A stretch of DNA of 64,000 nt from contig JBDHSX010000002.1 in the NCBI GenBank assembly GCA_039808365.1, forward strand, positions 1 through 64,000, in the 5' to 3' direction. Under the pieces are notes generated by a model, which ran no database searches, had not been told where the DNA came from, and worked only from the letters and a program-made list of their open reading frames with translations. Position 1 is the stretch's first letter, and each line of letters opens with the position of its first letter. The position numbers and the translations under genes are program-made. This stretch comes from 62-47 sp039808365 (lineage in GTDB: Bacteria > Pseudomonadota > Alphaproteobacteria > Rhizobiales > Xanthobacteraceae). Shown one piece after another: positions 11,272 to 20,524 of this stretch.

Positions 11272-12156
11272 TCAATTCAATGTCCCGGCGTGGACCCACC
11301 ATTGCGGATGGCTCGCTTGCAGCGCCTGACCGGCTGCGGCCGCCTCCGCCTCGGTGTCGAACAGCGCGAAGCAGGTCGCGCCCGATCCGGACATCCGCGC
11401 CAGCCGCACCCCGGCCAGATCGCGCAAGCCCGACAGCACCTCGCCGATGACCGGCTGAATTTTGATCGCCGGGGCTTCGAGATCGTTGGCGGCATGGGCG
11501 AGCGCCTTCAGCCATTCCTCGACCGGTGAATCCTCGGCCGGCCATTTGCGCGAACGCACCACGTCGACCACCCCGGTCAGGATCTCGCCCTTGCGCAGGC
11601 CGAGCGCGGAAAACACCTCCGCCGTCGCCACGGGCACGCGCGGATTGACCATCACGCAAGCCATTCTCGGCGCGCAGACCGGCGACAACTGCTCGCCGAT
11701 GCCAGTCATGATCGCGCTTCGCGACGCGACGCAGACCGGCACATCGGCGCCGGTGGCGCGCGCGGCGTCCATGATTCGCGGATCGTCGGGCGCGAGCGCG
11801 TTGAGCCGCGCCAGGAGCCGCAACGCCGCCGCCGCGTCCGCCGAGCCGCCGCCGATCCCGGCCGCCACCGGCAGACGCTTGTCGAGCGTAAAGGCGCCGA
11901 GTTGCAGGCCGGGCACTCGCTCAGCCAGGAGCCGCGCCGCCTTGAGCACGAGATTGTCCGACACCGCGCCGCAGTCATGGCCGCCCGGCCCGCTGATGGC
12001 GAGGCTGGCATCGGAACCCGGCTCAAGTGTCAAGCGGTCGGCGCAATCGGCGAACGCCACCAGACTGACGAGGTCATGATAGCCGTCGGCGCGGCGGCCC
12101 AGCACCCGCAAGGTCAGATTGACCTTGGCCCGCGCGTCTTCGCTTAGCCCCGGCAC
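11272..12156 (-). CDS. ispE: 4-diphosphocytidyl-2-C-methyl-D-erythritol kinase
   Basis: This GHMP kinase of the MEP pathway phosphorylates CDP-ME to CDP-ME-2-phosphate. The 294 residues include the N-terminal substrate segment RAKVNLTLRVLGRRADGYHDL, the ATP loop PVAAGIGGGSADAAAALR (about 96-113) and the C-terminal MSGSGATCFALF. It lies tail to tail with the polyprenyl synthase that uses MEP-derived C5 units. The upstream neighbour is the TPR protein, 18 bp away on the same strand, so the two are likely cotranscribed. Confidence 0.95.
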   Translation of the reverse strand: MPGLSEDARAKVNLTLRVLGRRADGYHDLVSLVAFADCADRLTLEPGSDASLAISGPGGHDCGAVSDNLVLKAARLLAERVPGLQLGAFTLDKRLPVAAGIGGGSADAAAALRLLARLNALAPDDPRIMDAARATGADVPVCVASRSAIMTGIGEQLSPVCAPRMACVMVNPRVPVATAEVFSALGLRKGEILTGVVDVVRSRKWPAEDSPVEEWLKALAHAANDLEAPAIKIQPVIGEVLSGLRDLAGVRLARMSGSGATCFALFDTEAEAAAAGQALQASHPQWWVHAGTLN

Positions 12157-12174
12157 GGTCGATCCGTCCTTCGA

Positions 12175-13980
12175 TCAGCCACCCTTGCCCTCGTCCTTGA
12201 CCGCATCCTTGCCCTGATCCGGCTTCTTGTCGGCCTCCGCCGCCGCCGGCGACCCATCCACCGGCAGACCTTTTTCAATCTTGGCCAGGATCTTCGGCAG
12301 TTCCTCCGGCTCGGGCTTGAGGTCGCGGGCGTGGGCCCACTGGAACCGGGCCTCCAGCGTGCGGCCGACCCGCCAATAGGCGTCGCCGAGGTGATCGTTG
12401 ATGGTCGGGTCCTCCGGCTTCAGGTCGATGGCGCGTTCGAGATGCTTCACCGCTTCCTGATAGTCGCCGATGCGATAATAGGCCCAGCCGAGCGAATCGA
12501 CGATGTAGCCGTCGTCGGGGCGCTGATCGACGGCGCGCTTGATCATCTTCATGGCCTCGTCGAGGTGAATTCCGCGATCGATCCACGAGTAGCCGAGATA
12601 ATTCAGAACATGCGGCTGCTCGGGCTTGAGTTCGAGCGCCTTCTTCATGTCGGCTTCGGCCTTGTCCCAGTTCTTGGAGCGCTCCTCGCAGATGCCCCGG
12701 AAATAGTAATAGACCCAGTTGTTGCTCTCGCCGCCGGTCAGGTGGTCGATCGCCTTGCCGTAGGTGGTCGCGCAATCGGCGAACTTCTTGCGGCCGCGCT
12801 CGATGTTGCCGAGCGCCATGATCGCCTCGATATCCTTCGGGTCGTCCTTGGTCACGCCCTGCAAGATCTTGATCGCCTCGTCGCTGCGGTCGGAGGCGTC
12901 GAGATCGGTCGCCATCTGCACCTGCGCGTTGCGGTGCAGGGCCGAGCGCTCCGGCACGCGCTCATAGACCTTGATCGCCATCTCCGGCTTCTTCACCGAC
13001 TCATAGAGATCGCCGAGCGACAACAGCGCCAGCGCGTGATCGGGTTGCAGATAGAGCGCCAGTTGCAGATAGACCAGCGCGAGGTCCTCGCCGCCGCGCC
13101 GGGTCAGCGAGGCGCCGATGCCGTACAGCGCCTCGGCGGCGCCGGCCTGCGGCGAATCGACCAAAGGCGGCAAGCGGACGCCGGCCTTGGTTTCGCGCAT
13201 GCCCTCGACCACCAGCGGATGACGGGCGAGCTTCTTGTTGAAGGATTCGTAGACCGCCAGCGCCGCCGGTCCGCCGTCCTTGCCGCGCGACAGCCAGCGC
13301 GCATAGGCGTCCATCACCCGCAGCGCCGATTCGTCGAGCTTGTAGGCCCGCTCGAGGCGCAGGCCGGCTTCCTTCTCGTTGCCGGCAAGCTGCATGATGA
13401 GGCCGGCGTGCAGATCCTTGAACACCGGATACCATTCCGGCCCGGTCAGCTTGTCGATATTGGCGACCGCGTCGCGCGGATTGCCGGCGCCGAACTCGGC
13501 CCAGCCCGCGAGCAGCGTCGCCACCAGATCGGTGATCGGCCCGCGCACCGATTGATTGATATTGCGCCGCGCCGCCTCGTAGCGCTTCTGCTTGAGGTCG
13601 TGGACGCCGATCACCAGCCGCGCCACACGGTTCGACTTGTCGATCTTGAGAACCCGCCCGGCCAGCTTGACCGCTTCCTCGATGTTGCCCTCGGCCAGCG
13701 ACGAGATGAAGGCGCGATCCAGCAACTCATTGTTCCGGGGATCCTTGCGCAGCGCCGAGCGATAGAACTCCGCCGCCGCGGCGGCGTCGCGCTCGATGCT
13801 GGCATGGCGGGCGGCGAGATAACTGCCGGCCACGCTCATCTCGCGAAGCTGCTCGCGGGTCGGGAAGGTCGCCGACGAATCGGTCGGATGCTCGGGCGTC
13901 TGCGCCGCCAACGGCCCGGGCAGCAGCAGCGCGGAGGCGGCGAGCGCGATCACCGTCAGGCTTTTGAAACGAGAGAACAT
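12175..13980 (-). CDS. Exported tetratricopeptide-repeat protein
   Basis: This 601-residue protein starts with a signal peptide (MFSRFKSLTVIALAASALLL...AAQ) and continues as a chain of TPR-like helices. The best repeats are in the second half (ALALLSLGDLYE, YLGYSWIDRGIHLDEAMKMI, DSLGWAYYRIGDYQEAVKHL, DHLGDAYWRVGRTLEAR). The C-terminus is a Lys/Asp-rich disordered tail. It is probably a periplasmic or outer-membrane-associated scaffold. The ATG at 13980 was chosen because it places the signal peptide at the N-terminus. ispE follows 18 bp downstream. No enzymatic motif is seen. Confidence 0.85.
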   Translation of the reverse strand: MFSRFKSLTVIALAASALLLPGPLAAQTPEHPTDSSATFPTREQLREMSVAGSYLAARHASIERDAAAAAEFYRSALRKDPRNNELLDRAFISSLAEGNIEEAVKLAGRVLKIDKSNRVARLVIGVHDLKQKRYEAARRNINQSVRGPITDLVATLLAGWAEFGAGNPRDAVANIDKLTGPEWYPVFKDLHAGLIMQLAGNEKEAGLRLERAYKLDESALRVMDAYARWLSRGKDGGPAALAVYESFNKKLARHPLVVEGMRETKAGVRLPPLVDSPQAGAAEALYGIGASLTRRGGEDLALVYLQLALYLQPDHALALLSLGDLYESVKKPEMAIKVYERVPERSALHRNAQVQMATDLDASDRSDEAIKILQGVTKDDPKDIEAIMALGNIERGRKKFADCATTYGKAIDHLTGGESNNWVYYYFRGICEERSKNWDKAEADMKKALELKPEQPHVLNYLGYSWIDRGIHLDEAMKMIKRAVDQRPDDGYIVDSLGWAYYRIGDYQEAVKHLERAIDLKPEDPTINDHLGDAYWRVGRTLEARFQWAHARDLKPEPEELPKILAKIEKGLPVDGSPAAAEADKKPDQGKDAVKDEGKGG

Positions 13981-14224
13981 CACGACCAGCCTAGCTCCTG
14001 GAATTTGCGGACAGGCCCGGCCCGTTGACCGAAGCAGGCCGCCCGACGGCGCGACAATGCAGCGTTTGGCCTTGAACCGCAAGGCGACGGCGGCGCGCCG
14101 GCGTCAACCGGCGAAACCGGTCCCGCCGCTTAACGGCTCCCGCTTCAGCTCGTTCCTGCTGGCACCCGCACTGTGGCGGGAGCGTGGCCGGCACCGGCCC
14201 CGTCCCGCTCACGCCTTCGTGTCC

Positions 14225-15883
14225 TTACATGGCTTCGTAGTTCGGCCCGCCGCCGCCTTCCGGTGGAACCCAGGTGATGTTGCCGTTGGGATCCTTGATG
14301 TCGCAGGTCTTGCAGTGAACGCAGTTCTGCGCGTTGATCTGGAAGCGCGGCCCGGTCGCTTCCTCGACCCATTCGTAAACGCCGGCCGGGCAGTAGCGGT
14401 TCGACGGACCGGCGAACACCTCCAGTTCCGACGACTTCTGCAACGCCATGTCCTTGACCTTGAGATGGACCGGCTGGTCCTCCTCGTGGTTGGTGTTCGA
14501 CAGGAACACTGACGACAGGCGATCGAAGGTCAGCTTGCCGTCCGGCTTGGGATAGGCAATCGGCTGATAGTCCTTCGCCGGCTTGAGCGCCTTGGCGTCA
14601 TTCTTGCCGTGCGACATGGTGCCGAACAGCGAGAAGCCGAGCGTGTTGCACCACATATCGAAACCGCCGAGTGCGTTGCCGAGCAGCGTGCCGAATTTCG
14701 ACCACAGCGGCTTGGCGTTGCGGACCGGATAAAGATCCTTGCCGATCGAGGACGAGCGCCAGCCATTCTCGTAATCGACCAGTTCGTCATTGGCGCGGCC
14801 GGCGGCGAGCGCGGCGACGACATGTTCGGCGGCCTGCATGCCGCTGGCCATCGCGTTGTGAATGCCCTTGATGCGCGGCACGTTGACGAAGCCGGCGGCG
14901 CAGCCGATCAGCACCCCGCCGGGGAAGCTCAGGCGCGGCACCGACTGATAGCCGCCCTCGGTGATGGCGCGCGAGCCGTAAGCGAGACGCTTTCCGCCCG
15001 CGAAGGTGTCGCGGATCATCGGATGCGTCTTGAAGCGCTGGAATTCCTCGAACGGGTAGAGATACGGATTGTCGTAGTTGAGATGCACGACGAAGCCGAC
15101 CGCCACCAGGTTGTCGTCGTAGTGATAGAGGAACGAGCCGCCGCCGGTGTTGTTGTCGAGCGGCCAGCCGAACGAATGCTGCACCGTGCCCTTTTTGTGC
15201 TTGGCCGGATCGATCTGCCAGACCTCCTTGAGGCCGATGCCGAACTTGCCCGGCTCGCAGTTCCTGTCGAGCGCGAACTTGGCGATCAACTGCTTGGTCA
15301 GGCTGCCGCGCGCGCCTTCAGCGAACAGCGTGTACTTGCCGAGCAGTTCCATGCCGCGCGTATAGGAATCCTTGTGGGTGCCGTCCTTGGCGATACCCAT
15401 GTCGCCGGTGGCGATGCCGCGCACCTCGCCGTTCTCGCCATAAATGACTTCGGCGGCGGCGAAGCCGGGATAGATCTCGACGCCGAGCGCCTCGGCCTTG
15501 GCGCCGAGCCAGCGGCACACCATGCCGAGCGAGGTGATGTAGCAATGATGATTGTTCATCAACGGCGGCATCAGGAAGTTCGGCAGCTTGATGCCGCCGG
15601 TCTTGGTCATCAGGTAGAACTGGTCGTCCTTGACCTGGGTCTTGAGCGGACAGTCCGCGTCCTCGCGCCAGTCCGGGATCAGCTTGTCGAGATTGGTCGG
15701 GTCCATCACCGCACCCGACAGAATATGCGCGCCGACCTCGGAGCCCTTCTCGACCACGACGATGGACAGATCGGCGTTGAGCTGCTTGAGACGGATCGCG
15801 GCCGAGAGGCCCGACGGCCCGGCGCCGACAATCACGACATCGAACTCCATGGACTCGCGCGGCGGCAGTTCTTCGGTGCTCAT
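14225..15883 (-). CDS. Electron transfer flavoprotein-ubiquinone oxidoreductase
   Basis: ETF-QO passes electrons from acyl-CoA and amino-acid dehydrogenases, via ETF, into the ubiquinone pool at the inner membrane. The 552 residues show the N-terminal FAD dinucleotide motif VVIVGAGPSGLSAAIRLKQ and the family segment GAHILSGAVMDP. The C-terminal 4Fe-4S ferredoxin-like domain has four Cys ligands, at about 498, 521, 524 and 527 (CVHCKTC). The length is standard. It is divergent from the uracil-DNA glycosylase gene, with about 125 bp between. Confidence 0.96.
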   Translation of the reverse strand: MSTEELPPRESMEFDVVIVGAGPSGLSAAIRLKQLNADLSIVVVEKGSEVGAHILSGAVMDPTNLDKLIPDWREDADCPLKTQVKDDQFYLMTKTGGIKLPNFLMPPLMNNHHCYITSLGMVCRWLGAKAEALGVEIYPGFAAAEVIYGENGEVRGIATGDMGIAKDGTHKDSYTRGMELLGKYTLFAEGARGSLTKQLIAKFALDRNCEPGKFGIGLKEVWQIDPAKHKKGTVQHSFGWPLDNNTGGGSFLYHYDDNLVAVGFVVHLNYDNPYLYPFEEFQRFKTHPMIRDTFAGGKRLAYGSRAITEGGYQSVPRLSFPGGVLIGCAAGFVNVPRIKGIHNAMASGMQAAEHVVAALAAGRANDELVDYENGWRSSSIGKDLYPVRNAKPLWSKFGTLLGNALGGFDMWCNTLGFSLFGTMSHGKNDAKALKPAKDYQPIAYPKPDGKLTFDRLSSVFLSNTNHEEDQPVHLKVKDMALQKSSELEVFAGPSNRYCPAGVYEWVEEATGPRFQINAQNCVHCKTCDIKDPNGNITWVPPEGGGGPNYEAM

Positions 15884-16008
15884 GTTCCGACCCCAGACAA
15901 ACCAGAATACTTCTAATGCCTTTTGTTTCCGATTTTTCCCCGAAGAACAACCACCGAAATGCAGGAAGAATATTTCATCCAGAGCCAGCGATGTCCTAAT
16001 ATCCCCTC

Positions 16009-16845
16009 ATGAACACCCCCTTCCCTCCGGCCGCCGAACCGCCGCCGACCGCGCGCGATCTGCTGGCGTTCTACCTCGAAGCCGGGGTCGACTGCGCCTT
16101 GCTGGACGAGCCGCCGAACCGGCTGCTCGACGCCGAGCTGGCCGCGCCGCCGCCCGCGCGCCCATCTGCTGCCGTCCGTGCGCCGGCTCCTGTTCCCGCG
16201 ACGGTCGACCGCGCGCCGGCGGCGCCCGCGCCAGATATCGCCGCCGCCTCGGCGCGCGAGGCCGCCCGTTCCGCGCCGACGCTGGAGGCCCTGCGGGCGC
16301 TGCTCGATCGCTTCGACGGCTGCGCGCTGAAGCAGACCGCGACCCGGCTGGTGTTCGCCGATGGCAACCCGCAGGCGCGAATCATGTTCGTCGGCGAGGC
16401 GCCGGGCCGCGACGAGGACCTCGAAGGCGTTCCCTTCATCGGCCGTTCCGGCAAGCTGCTCGACCGCATGATCGCGGCGATCGGCCTCGACCGCAGCAGC
16501 GCCTATATCGCCAATGTCATTCCGTGGCGGCCGCCGGGCAACCGCGATCCCTCGCCGCAGGAAACCCAGATCTGCCTGCCCTTCATCAAACGGCAGATCG
16601 AACTGGTCGATCCGGACGTGCTGGTCTGTCTCGGCAAGCCGTCGTCGCAGGCCATCCTCGACCTCAAGGACGGCATCATGCGCACGCGCGGCCGCTGGCA
16701 TCATTACGACACCGGCCGGCGCACCATCCGCGCCATGGCGACGTTCCATCCCGCCTATCTTCTGCGGCAGCCGATCCACAAGCGGCTGGCGTGGCAGGAT
16801 CTGCGCGCGATCGCCAAGGAACTGAACGCCACGGCCGCGACGTGA
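16009..16845 (+). CDS. Uracil-DNA glycosylase, family 4-like, with only three of four cluster cysteines
   Basis: This DNA repair enzyme of 278 residues removes uracil from DNA. It has motif 1 VGEAPGRDED (128-137), GVPFIGRSGKLLD and the late motif HPAYLLR (247-253). Residues 1-95 are an Ala/Pro-rich leader. Family 4 enzymes bind a 4Fe-4S cluster with four Cys. Here Cys105, Cys189 and Cys207 are present, but the first position of the CxxC pair is Phe102. It could therefore lack the cluster or use another ligand. The stop codon abuts the stop of the convergent membrane-protein gene with no spacer. Confidence 0.85.
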   Translation: MNTPFPPAAEPPPTARDLLAFYLEAGVDCALLDEPPNRLLDAELAAPPPARPSAAVRAPAPVPATVDRAPAAPAPDIAAASAREAARSAPTLEALRALLDRFDGCALKQTATRLVFADGNPQARIMFVGEAPGRDEDLEGVPFIGRSGKLLDRMIAAIGLDRSSAYIANVIPWRPPGNRDPSPQETQICLPFIKRQIELVDPDVLVCLGKPSSQAILDLKDGIMRTRGRWHHYDTGRRTIRAMATFHPAYLLRQPIHKRLAWQDLRAIAKELNATAAT

Positions 16846-18366
16846 TTAAGGTCCTTTCGGCCTCACCACGGCCCAGCCGATCCGCAGCGGCGCGGCGCGG
16901 CCGTTCACCAGCCAGTCAAAACCTTGCGGCACTTCCGGCACCAAGCCCGGAAACCGACCGGCGATCTCGGGCGGCGGCGTGCCGACGGTGTCGGACGCGC
17001 GCCACACCACGACGCCCCCCGTTTCGTTGAATTTGTCCGGCGCGAGCCACGGCCCGCGCTCGGGCGCATCCAGGCGCACCAGGCGCGGCCGCGACGGGCC
17101 GAGCGCGATCAGCGCGGCGAGTTGCGGATCGCCCGCCACCGCCGGCAGCGGCCGGTTGACGCGGCGCTGAAAACTGTCGCCGAAGAATTGCGCGATCGCG
17201 CGACCGGGTCGCGACGTCGGCGTCTGCGTCGCCGTGATCCATGGCAAAATCAGCGCCATCGCCGTCAGCGCCAGCGCGGGCGCTGCAACCGCCGCCGCCC
17301 ATACCGCGCGCAGTACGTGCTGACGGCGCAGATAGATCAGATCGCCGCTCACCACCACCACCGCCAGCCCCGACATCAGGAGCGCGACGCCGGGGCCGCC
17401 GGCAATCGTATCGAACCGGAACAGCACCGCGATCACGCTGCCGACCAGCGCCGGCGCCAGCGCGAAGAAGTAGACGAAGCGCCGCGCCAACGGGTCGACC
17501 GGCGAACGCCGCACGCCCGGCGCGCTGTCGCGCCCGCGCAGCAGCCTGCGATGCACGAGGCGCGAATTGAGCGCGACGAGAACCGCCATGCCGAGCAAGG
17601 CCAGCAGCAGGACCCCGATCATCCAGCCCCATGTCCGCGCCAGCTCGCGCGGCTCGGACACATCCGGCCATGCCGGCCAGGTCACGGCGCCGGCGCGGAC
17701 CAGCCAGACCGCGTAGGGCAGCGCCAGCACCGCCGCCGCCAGCGCGGCGAACCACGGATCGAGCGAGCCGAGCGCGCGCCGCCCGCGCGCCGTCGCCAGC
17801 GCGAAACCGGCCAGCAGCAACAACAGCCATCCGGCCGCCGAGGTGGTCAGCAGCAGCAACCCGGCCTCGATCGACAGCGCGAACCAGGCGTGACGGTAGC
17901 CCTGTCCGATGATCCGCCAGCCGTGAAACAGGATGAGCGCCCACAAAGGACACGCCAGCACGGCGGGGCCGAATTCGAGGTTGGCCGCGCCGAACGCCGT
18001 CGCGGTGACGGTCAGCAGCACCGCCAGCACGGCGTGCGGCCCGCCGACGATGACGCGGCCCAATTCGTAGAGCGCCGCGAACGTCACCACGAAACAGAGC
18101 TGCGCCAGAACGTAGACGCCGAGCAGGTGATCGCCCGCCAGCCTGAAGGCGACATCGGCCAGCCAGAACGCCAGCGGCGGACCGAGGTCGGTCCCGACCT
18201 GATAGGCGCGGCCGACCACCAGCAGGCCGGCGAGGTCGCCCGGCGGCGCGCGATAGATCAGGAGCGGCGTCACCAGCCACAGCGCGGCCTGCGCCAGCAC
18301 CGCGAGCCACATCACCAGGCGCGGCCGGGCGCGGATCAGTTCGACGATCAGGGGTGAGAAGCGCAT
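16846..18366 (-). CDS. GT39-like polytopic membrane glycosyltransferase-family protein
   Basis: The protein has 506 residues and about ten to twelve hydrophobic segments. After the first helix the loop YQVGTDLGPPLAFWLADVAF resembles the acidic catalytic loop of dolichyl-phosphate-mannose/undecaprenyl-sugar transferases (GT39/ArnT, PMT_2). The C-terminal 100 residues are soluble and probably periplasmic. It is likely an inner-membrane enzyme that transfers a sugar from a lipid carrier; the donor and acceptor are unknown. No partner polysaccharide genes are nearby. Confidence 0.7.
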   Translation of the reverse strand: MRFSPLIVELIRARPRLVMWLAVLAQAALWLVTPLLIYRAPPGDLAGLLVVGRAYQVGTDLGPPLAFWLADVAFRLAGDHLLGVYVLAQLCFVVTFAALYELGRVIVGGPHAVLAVLLTVTATAFGAANLEFGPAVLACPLWALILFHGWRIIGQGYRHAWFALSIEAGLLLLTTSAAGWLLLLLAGFALATARGRRALGSLDPWFAALAAAVLALPYAVWLVRAGAVTWPAWPDVSEPRELARTWGWMIGVLLLALLGMAVLVALNSRLVHRRLLRGRDSAPGVRRSPVDPLARRFVYFFALAPALVGSVIAVLFRFDTIAGGPGVALLMSGLAVVVVSGDLIYLRRQHVLRAVWAAAVAAPALALTAMALILPWITATQTPTSRPGRAIAQFFGDSFQRRVNRPLPAVAGDPQLAALIALGPSRPRLVRLDAPERGPWLAPDKFNETGGVVVWRASDTVGTPPPEIAGRFPGLVPEVPQGFDWLVNGRAAPLRIGWAVVRPKGP

Positions 18367-18481
18367 GAGTCCCGGCTGCGTTGCCCCGCCGCCCTCGGTC
18401 AGGCAACTGTCTCCGACGCTGTCGCGCGGCCGGCAGGAGAGCGGTCAGTGATAATGCCCCTCGCCGCAGGGGGCAACCGCC

Positions 18482-19216
18482 TCAGCCGGCCGCCGCCTCG
18501 ACCGTGATCGCCGTCGTTTCAACGGCGATGCAATCCTCATCGATCGCGACCTGCCATCGCTCGGCCGCGGCCACCACCGGCGCGAAGAACCGGCGGTGAT
18601 GGATGCTCGGCCCGAGCCGCCGCAGCGCCGCCAGATGTTCCGGCACGCCATAGCCCTTATGGTTCTCGAAACCGTAGCCCGGGCAATCCCGCGCCAGCCG
18701 GCACATCAGGCGATCGCGCGTGACCTTGGCGACGATCGAGGCCGCCGCGATCGACGCCACCAAAGCGTCGCCGCCGATCACCGCCTCGCAGTCGCCCGCT
18801 GTTTCGATGCGGTCGCGGCCGTCGACCAGCACGTGGCGCGGCATCTCCGGCAGCGCGCCCACCGCGCGCGCCAGCGCCCACAGCGAGGCGCGCAGGATGT
18901 TGTCGCGGTCGATCCGCGCCGGCGACGCGAAGGCCACCGCGCAGGAGGCGGTCAGGCATATCTCCTCGAACAATTCCTCGCGCCGCGCGGCGGTGAGCCG
19001 CTTGGAATCGTCCAGCCCCCTGGGGATGCGCTTTGGGTCGAGCACCACCGCGGCCGCCACCACCGGCCCGGCGAGAGGGCCGCGACCCGCCTCGTCGCAG
19101 CCCGCCACCGGCCAGACGCCGCGCTTGATGAGCGCGCGCTCGCGGGCAAAGGTCGGCGCGGCGGAGCCGTCGGCCTTCTTCCTCGGTTTTGCGCTGGCGG
19201 GGGTCACGCGAATCAT
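18482..19216 (-). CDS. rnhB: Ribonuclease HII
   Basis: RNase HII cuts RNA in RNA-DNA hybrids and starts the removal of misincorporated ribonucleotides. The conserved VAGCDEAGRGPLAGPV gives the first acidic pair (Asp41, Glu42). LDDSKRLT and the later ILVDGRD-like and KVTRDRLM segments complete the family signature. The 244 residues assume the ATG at 19216; an in-frame start 12 codons earlier is possible and neither has a clear ribosome-binding site. It has a Lys-rich N-terminal extension of about 30 residues. Confidence 0.95.
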   Translation of the reverse strand: MIRVTPASAKPRKKADGSAAPTFARERALIKRGVWPVAGCDEAGRGPLAGPVVAAAVVLDPKRIPRGLDDSKRLTAARREELFEEICLTASCAVAFASPARIDRDNILRASLWALARAVGALPEMPRHVLVDGRDRIETAGDCEAVIGGDALVASIAAASIVAKVTRDRLMCRLARDCPGYGFENHKGYGVPEHLAALRRLGPSIHHRRFFAPVVAAAERWQVAIDEDCIAVETTAITVEAAAG

Positions 19217-19301
19217 GGCGCGATGGTGCGGCAGCCACTGCCCCGCGCGCAACCCGGAACCGTTCGATGTTCCCGCTATTCGCGTCCAGAGGCGACCGGG
19301 G

Positions 19302-20459
19302 CTAGAACAGGCTCAACTGCTGGCCGTGGCGCGGCGGCCGGACGAAATGGTCCGTGGTCAGCTTCAAGCGCCGCTTGTTGAGGCCGAGCCGTTCGCATGC
19401 CATCTCGAAGCGCCGGCCGATCATCCAGGCGACTGGCCCGGTGCCCTTCATCCGCGCGCCCCATTGCGAATCGTAGTCACGGCCGCCGCGCATCTCGCGG
19501 ATCAGGGTGAAGACGTGGCGATAACGGTCCGGATAATGCGCCATCAGCCACTCGCGGAACAGGTCGCGGACTTCGAGCGGCAGCCGCAGCAGCACGTAGC
19601 TTGCTTCCCTGACGCCGGCATGGGCGGCGGAATCGAGAATGCGCTCGATCTCGACGTCGTTGAGCGCCGGGATCACCGGCGCCACCATCACCGTGGTCGG
19701 GACGCCGGCCGCCGACAACTGCCGCAACGCCTCCAGCCGCCGCGGCGGCGTCGCCGCGCGCGGCTCCATGGCGCGCGCCAGTTGCGGATCGAGCGAGGTC
19801 ACCGACAGCGCCACCTTGACCAGATTGCGCGCGGCCATCCGCGACAGGATATCGATATCGCGCATCACCAGCGCCGACTTGGTGACGATGCCGACCGGGT
19901 GGCCGGCGCGCTCCAGCACCTCCAGAATGCCGCGCATGATTTTGCGCTCGCGCTCGATCGGCTGATAGGGGTCGGTATTGGTGCCGATGGCGATCATTTT
20001 CGGCTCGTAGCCGGGAACCGCCAGTTCCTTTTCCAACAGCGCCGGCGCGTCCGGCTTGGCGAACAGCTTCGATTCGAAATCCAGTCCCGGCGACAGGCCG
20101 AGATAGGCGTGGGTCGGCCGCGCGAAACAGTAGACGCAACCGTGCTCGCAGCCGCGATAGGGATTGATCGAGCGGTCGAAGCCGATATCGGGCGAGTCGT
20201 TGCGGGTGATGACTTTTCGCGCGGTGTCGAGCGCCACCGTGGTCTTGAACGGGGGCAGGTCGTCGAGGCTCTGCCAGCCGTCGTCGAAGGCGGTGCGCGC
20301 CTCGGCCTCGAAACGCCCGCTCGCGTTCGACTGCGCCCCGCGGCCGCGCCGCCGCTCGCGGTCGATGGCGATCGCGATCTCGGAAAACGACGGCGACGCC
20401 TCCGACCCGGACGGGTTCGGGACCGACGGACGCTTGAGGGCGCTTGAGGTTTTGCTCAT
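19302..20459 (-). CDS. PA0069-family radical SAM protein
   Basis: This 385-residue radical SAM enzyme has the cluster motif GCEHGCVYC (Cys104, Cys108, Cys111), SINPYRGCEHG before it, and IGTNTDPYQPIE, typical of the PA0069/Rv2578c group related to spore photoproduct lyase. The reaction is not established from sequence. The same reading frame stays open upstream through the antisense of an ABC gene, but MSKTSSALKRP at 20459 is the natural start. The gene ends about 85 bp from rnhB, on the same strand. Confidence 0.88.
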   Translation of the reverse strand: MSKTSSALKRPSVPNPSGSEASPSFSEIAIAIDRERRRGRGAQSNASGRFEAEARTAFDDGWQSLDDLPPFKTTVALDTARKVITRNDSPDIGFDRSINPYRGCEHGCVYCFARPTHAYLGLSPGLDFESKLFAKPDAPALLEKELAVPGYEPKMIAIGTNTDPYQPIERERKIMRGILEVLERAGHPVGIVTKSALVMRDIDILSRMAARNLVKVALSVTSLDPQLARAMEPRAATPPRRLEALRQLSAAGVPTTVMVAPVIPALNDVEIERILDSAAHAGVREASYVLLRLPLEVRDLFREWLMAHYPDRYRHVFTLIREMRGGRDYDSQWGARMKGTGPVAWMIGRRFEMACERLGLNKRRLKLTTDHFVRPPRHGQQLSLF

Positions 20460-20524
20460 GGCGGAAATGGTAACACGCCATGAGAACATATCAAGAACAT
20501 TTAGGGCGGACCGCCGGTCCCCGG

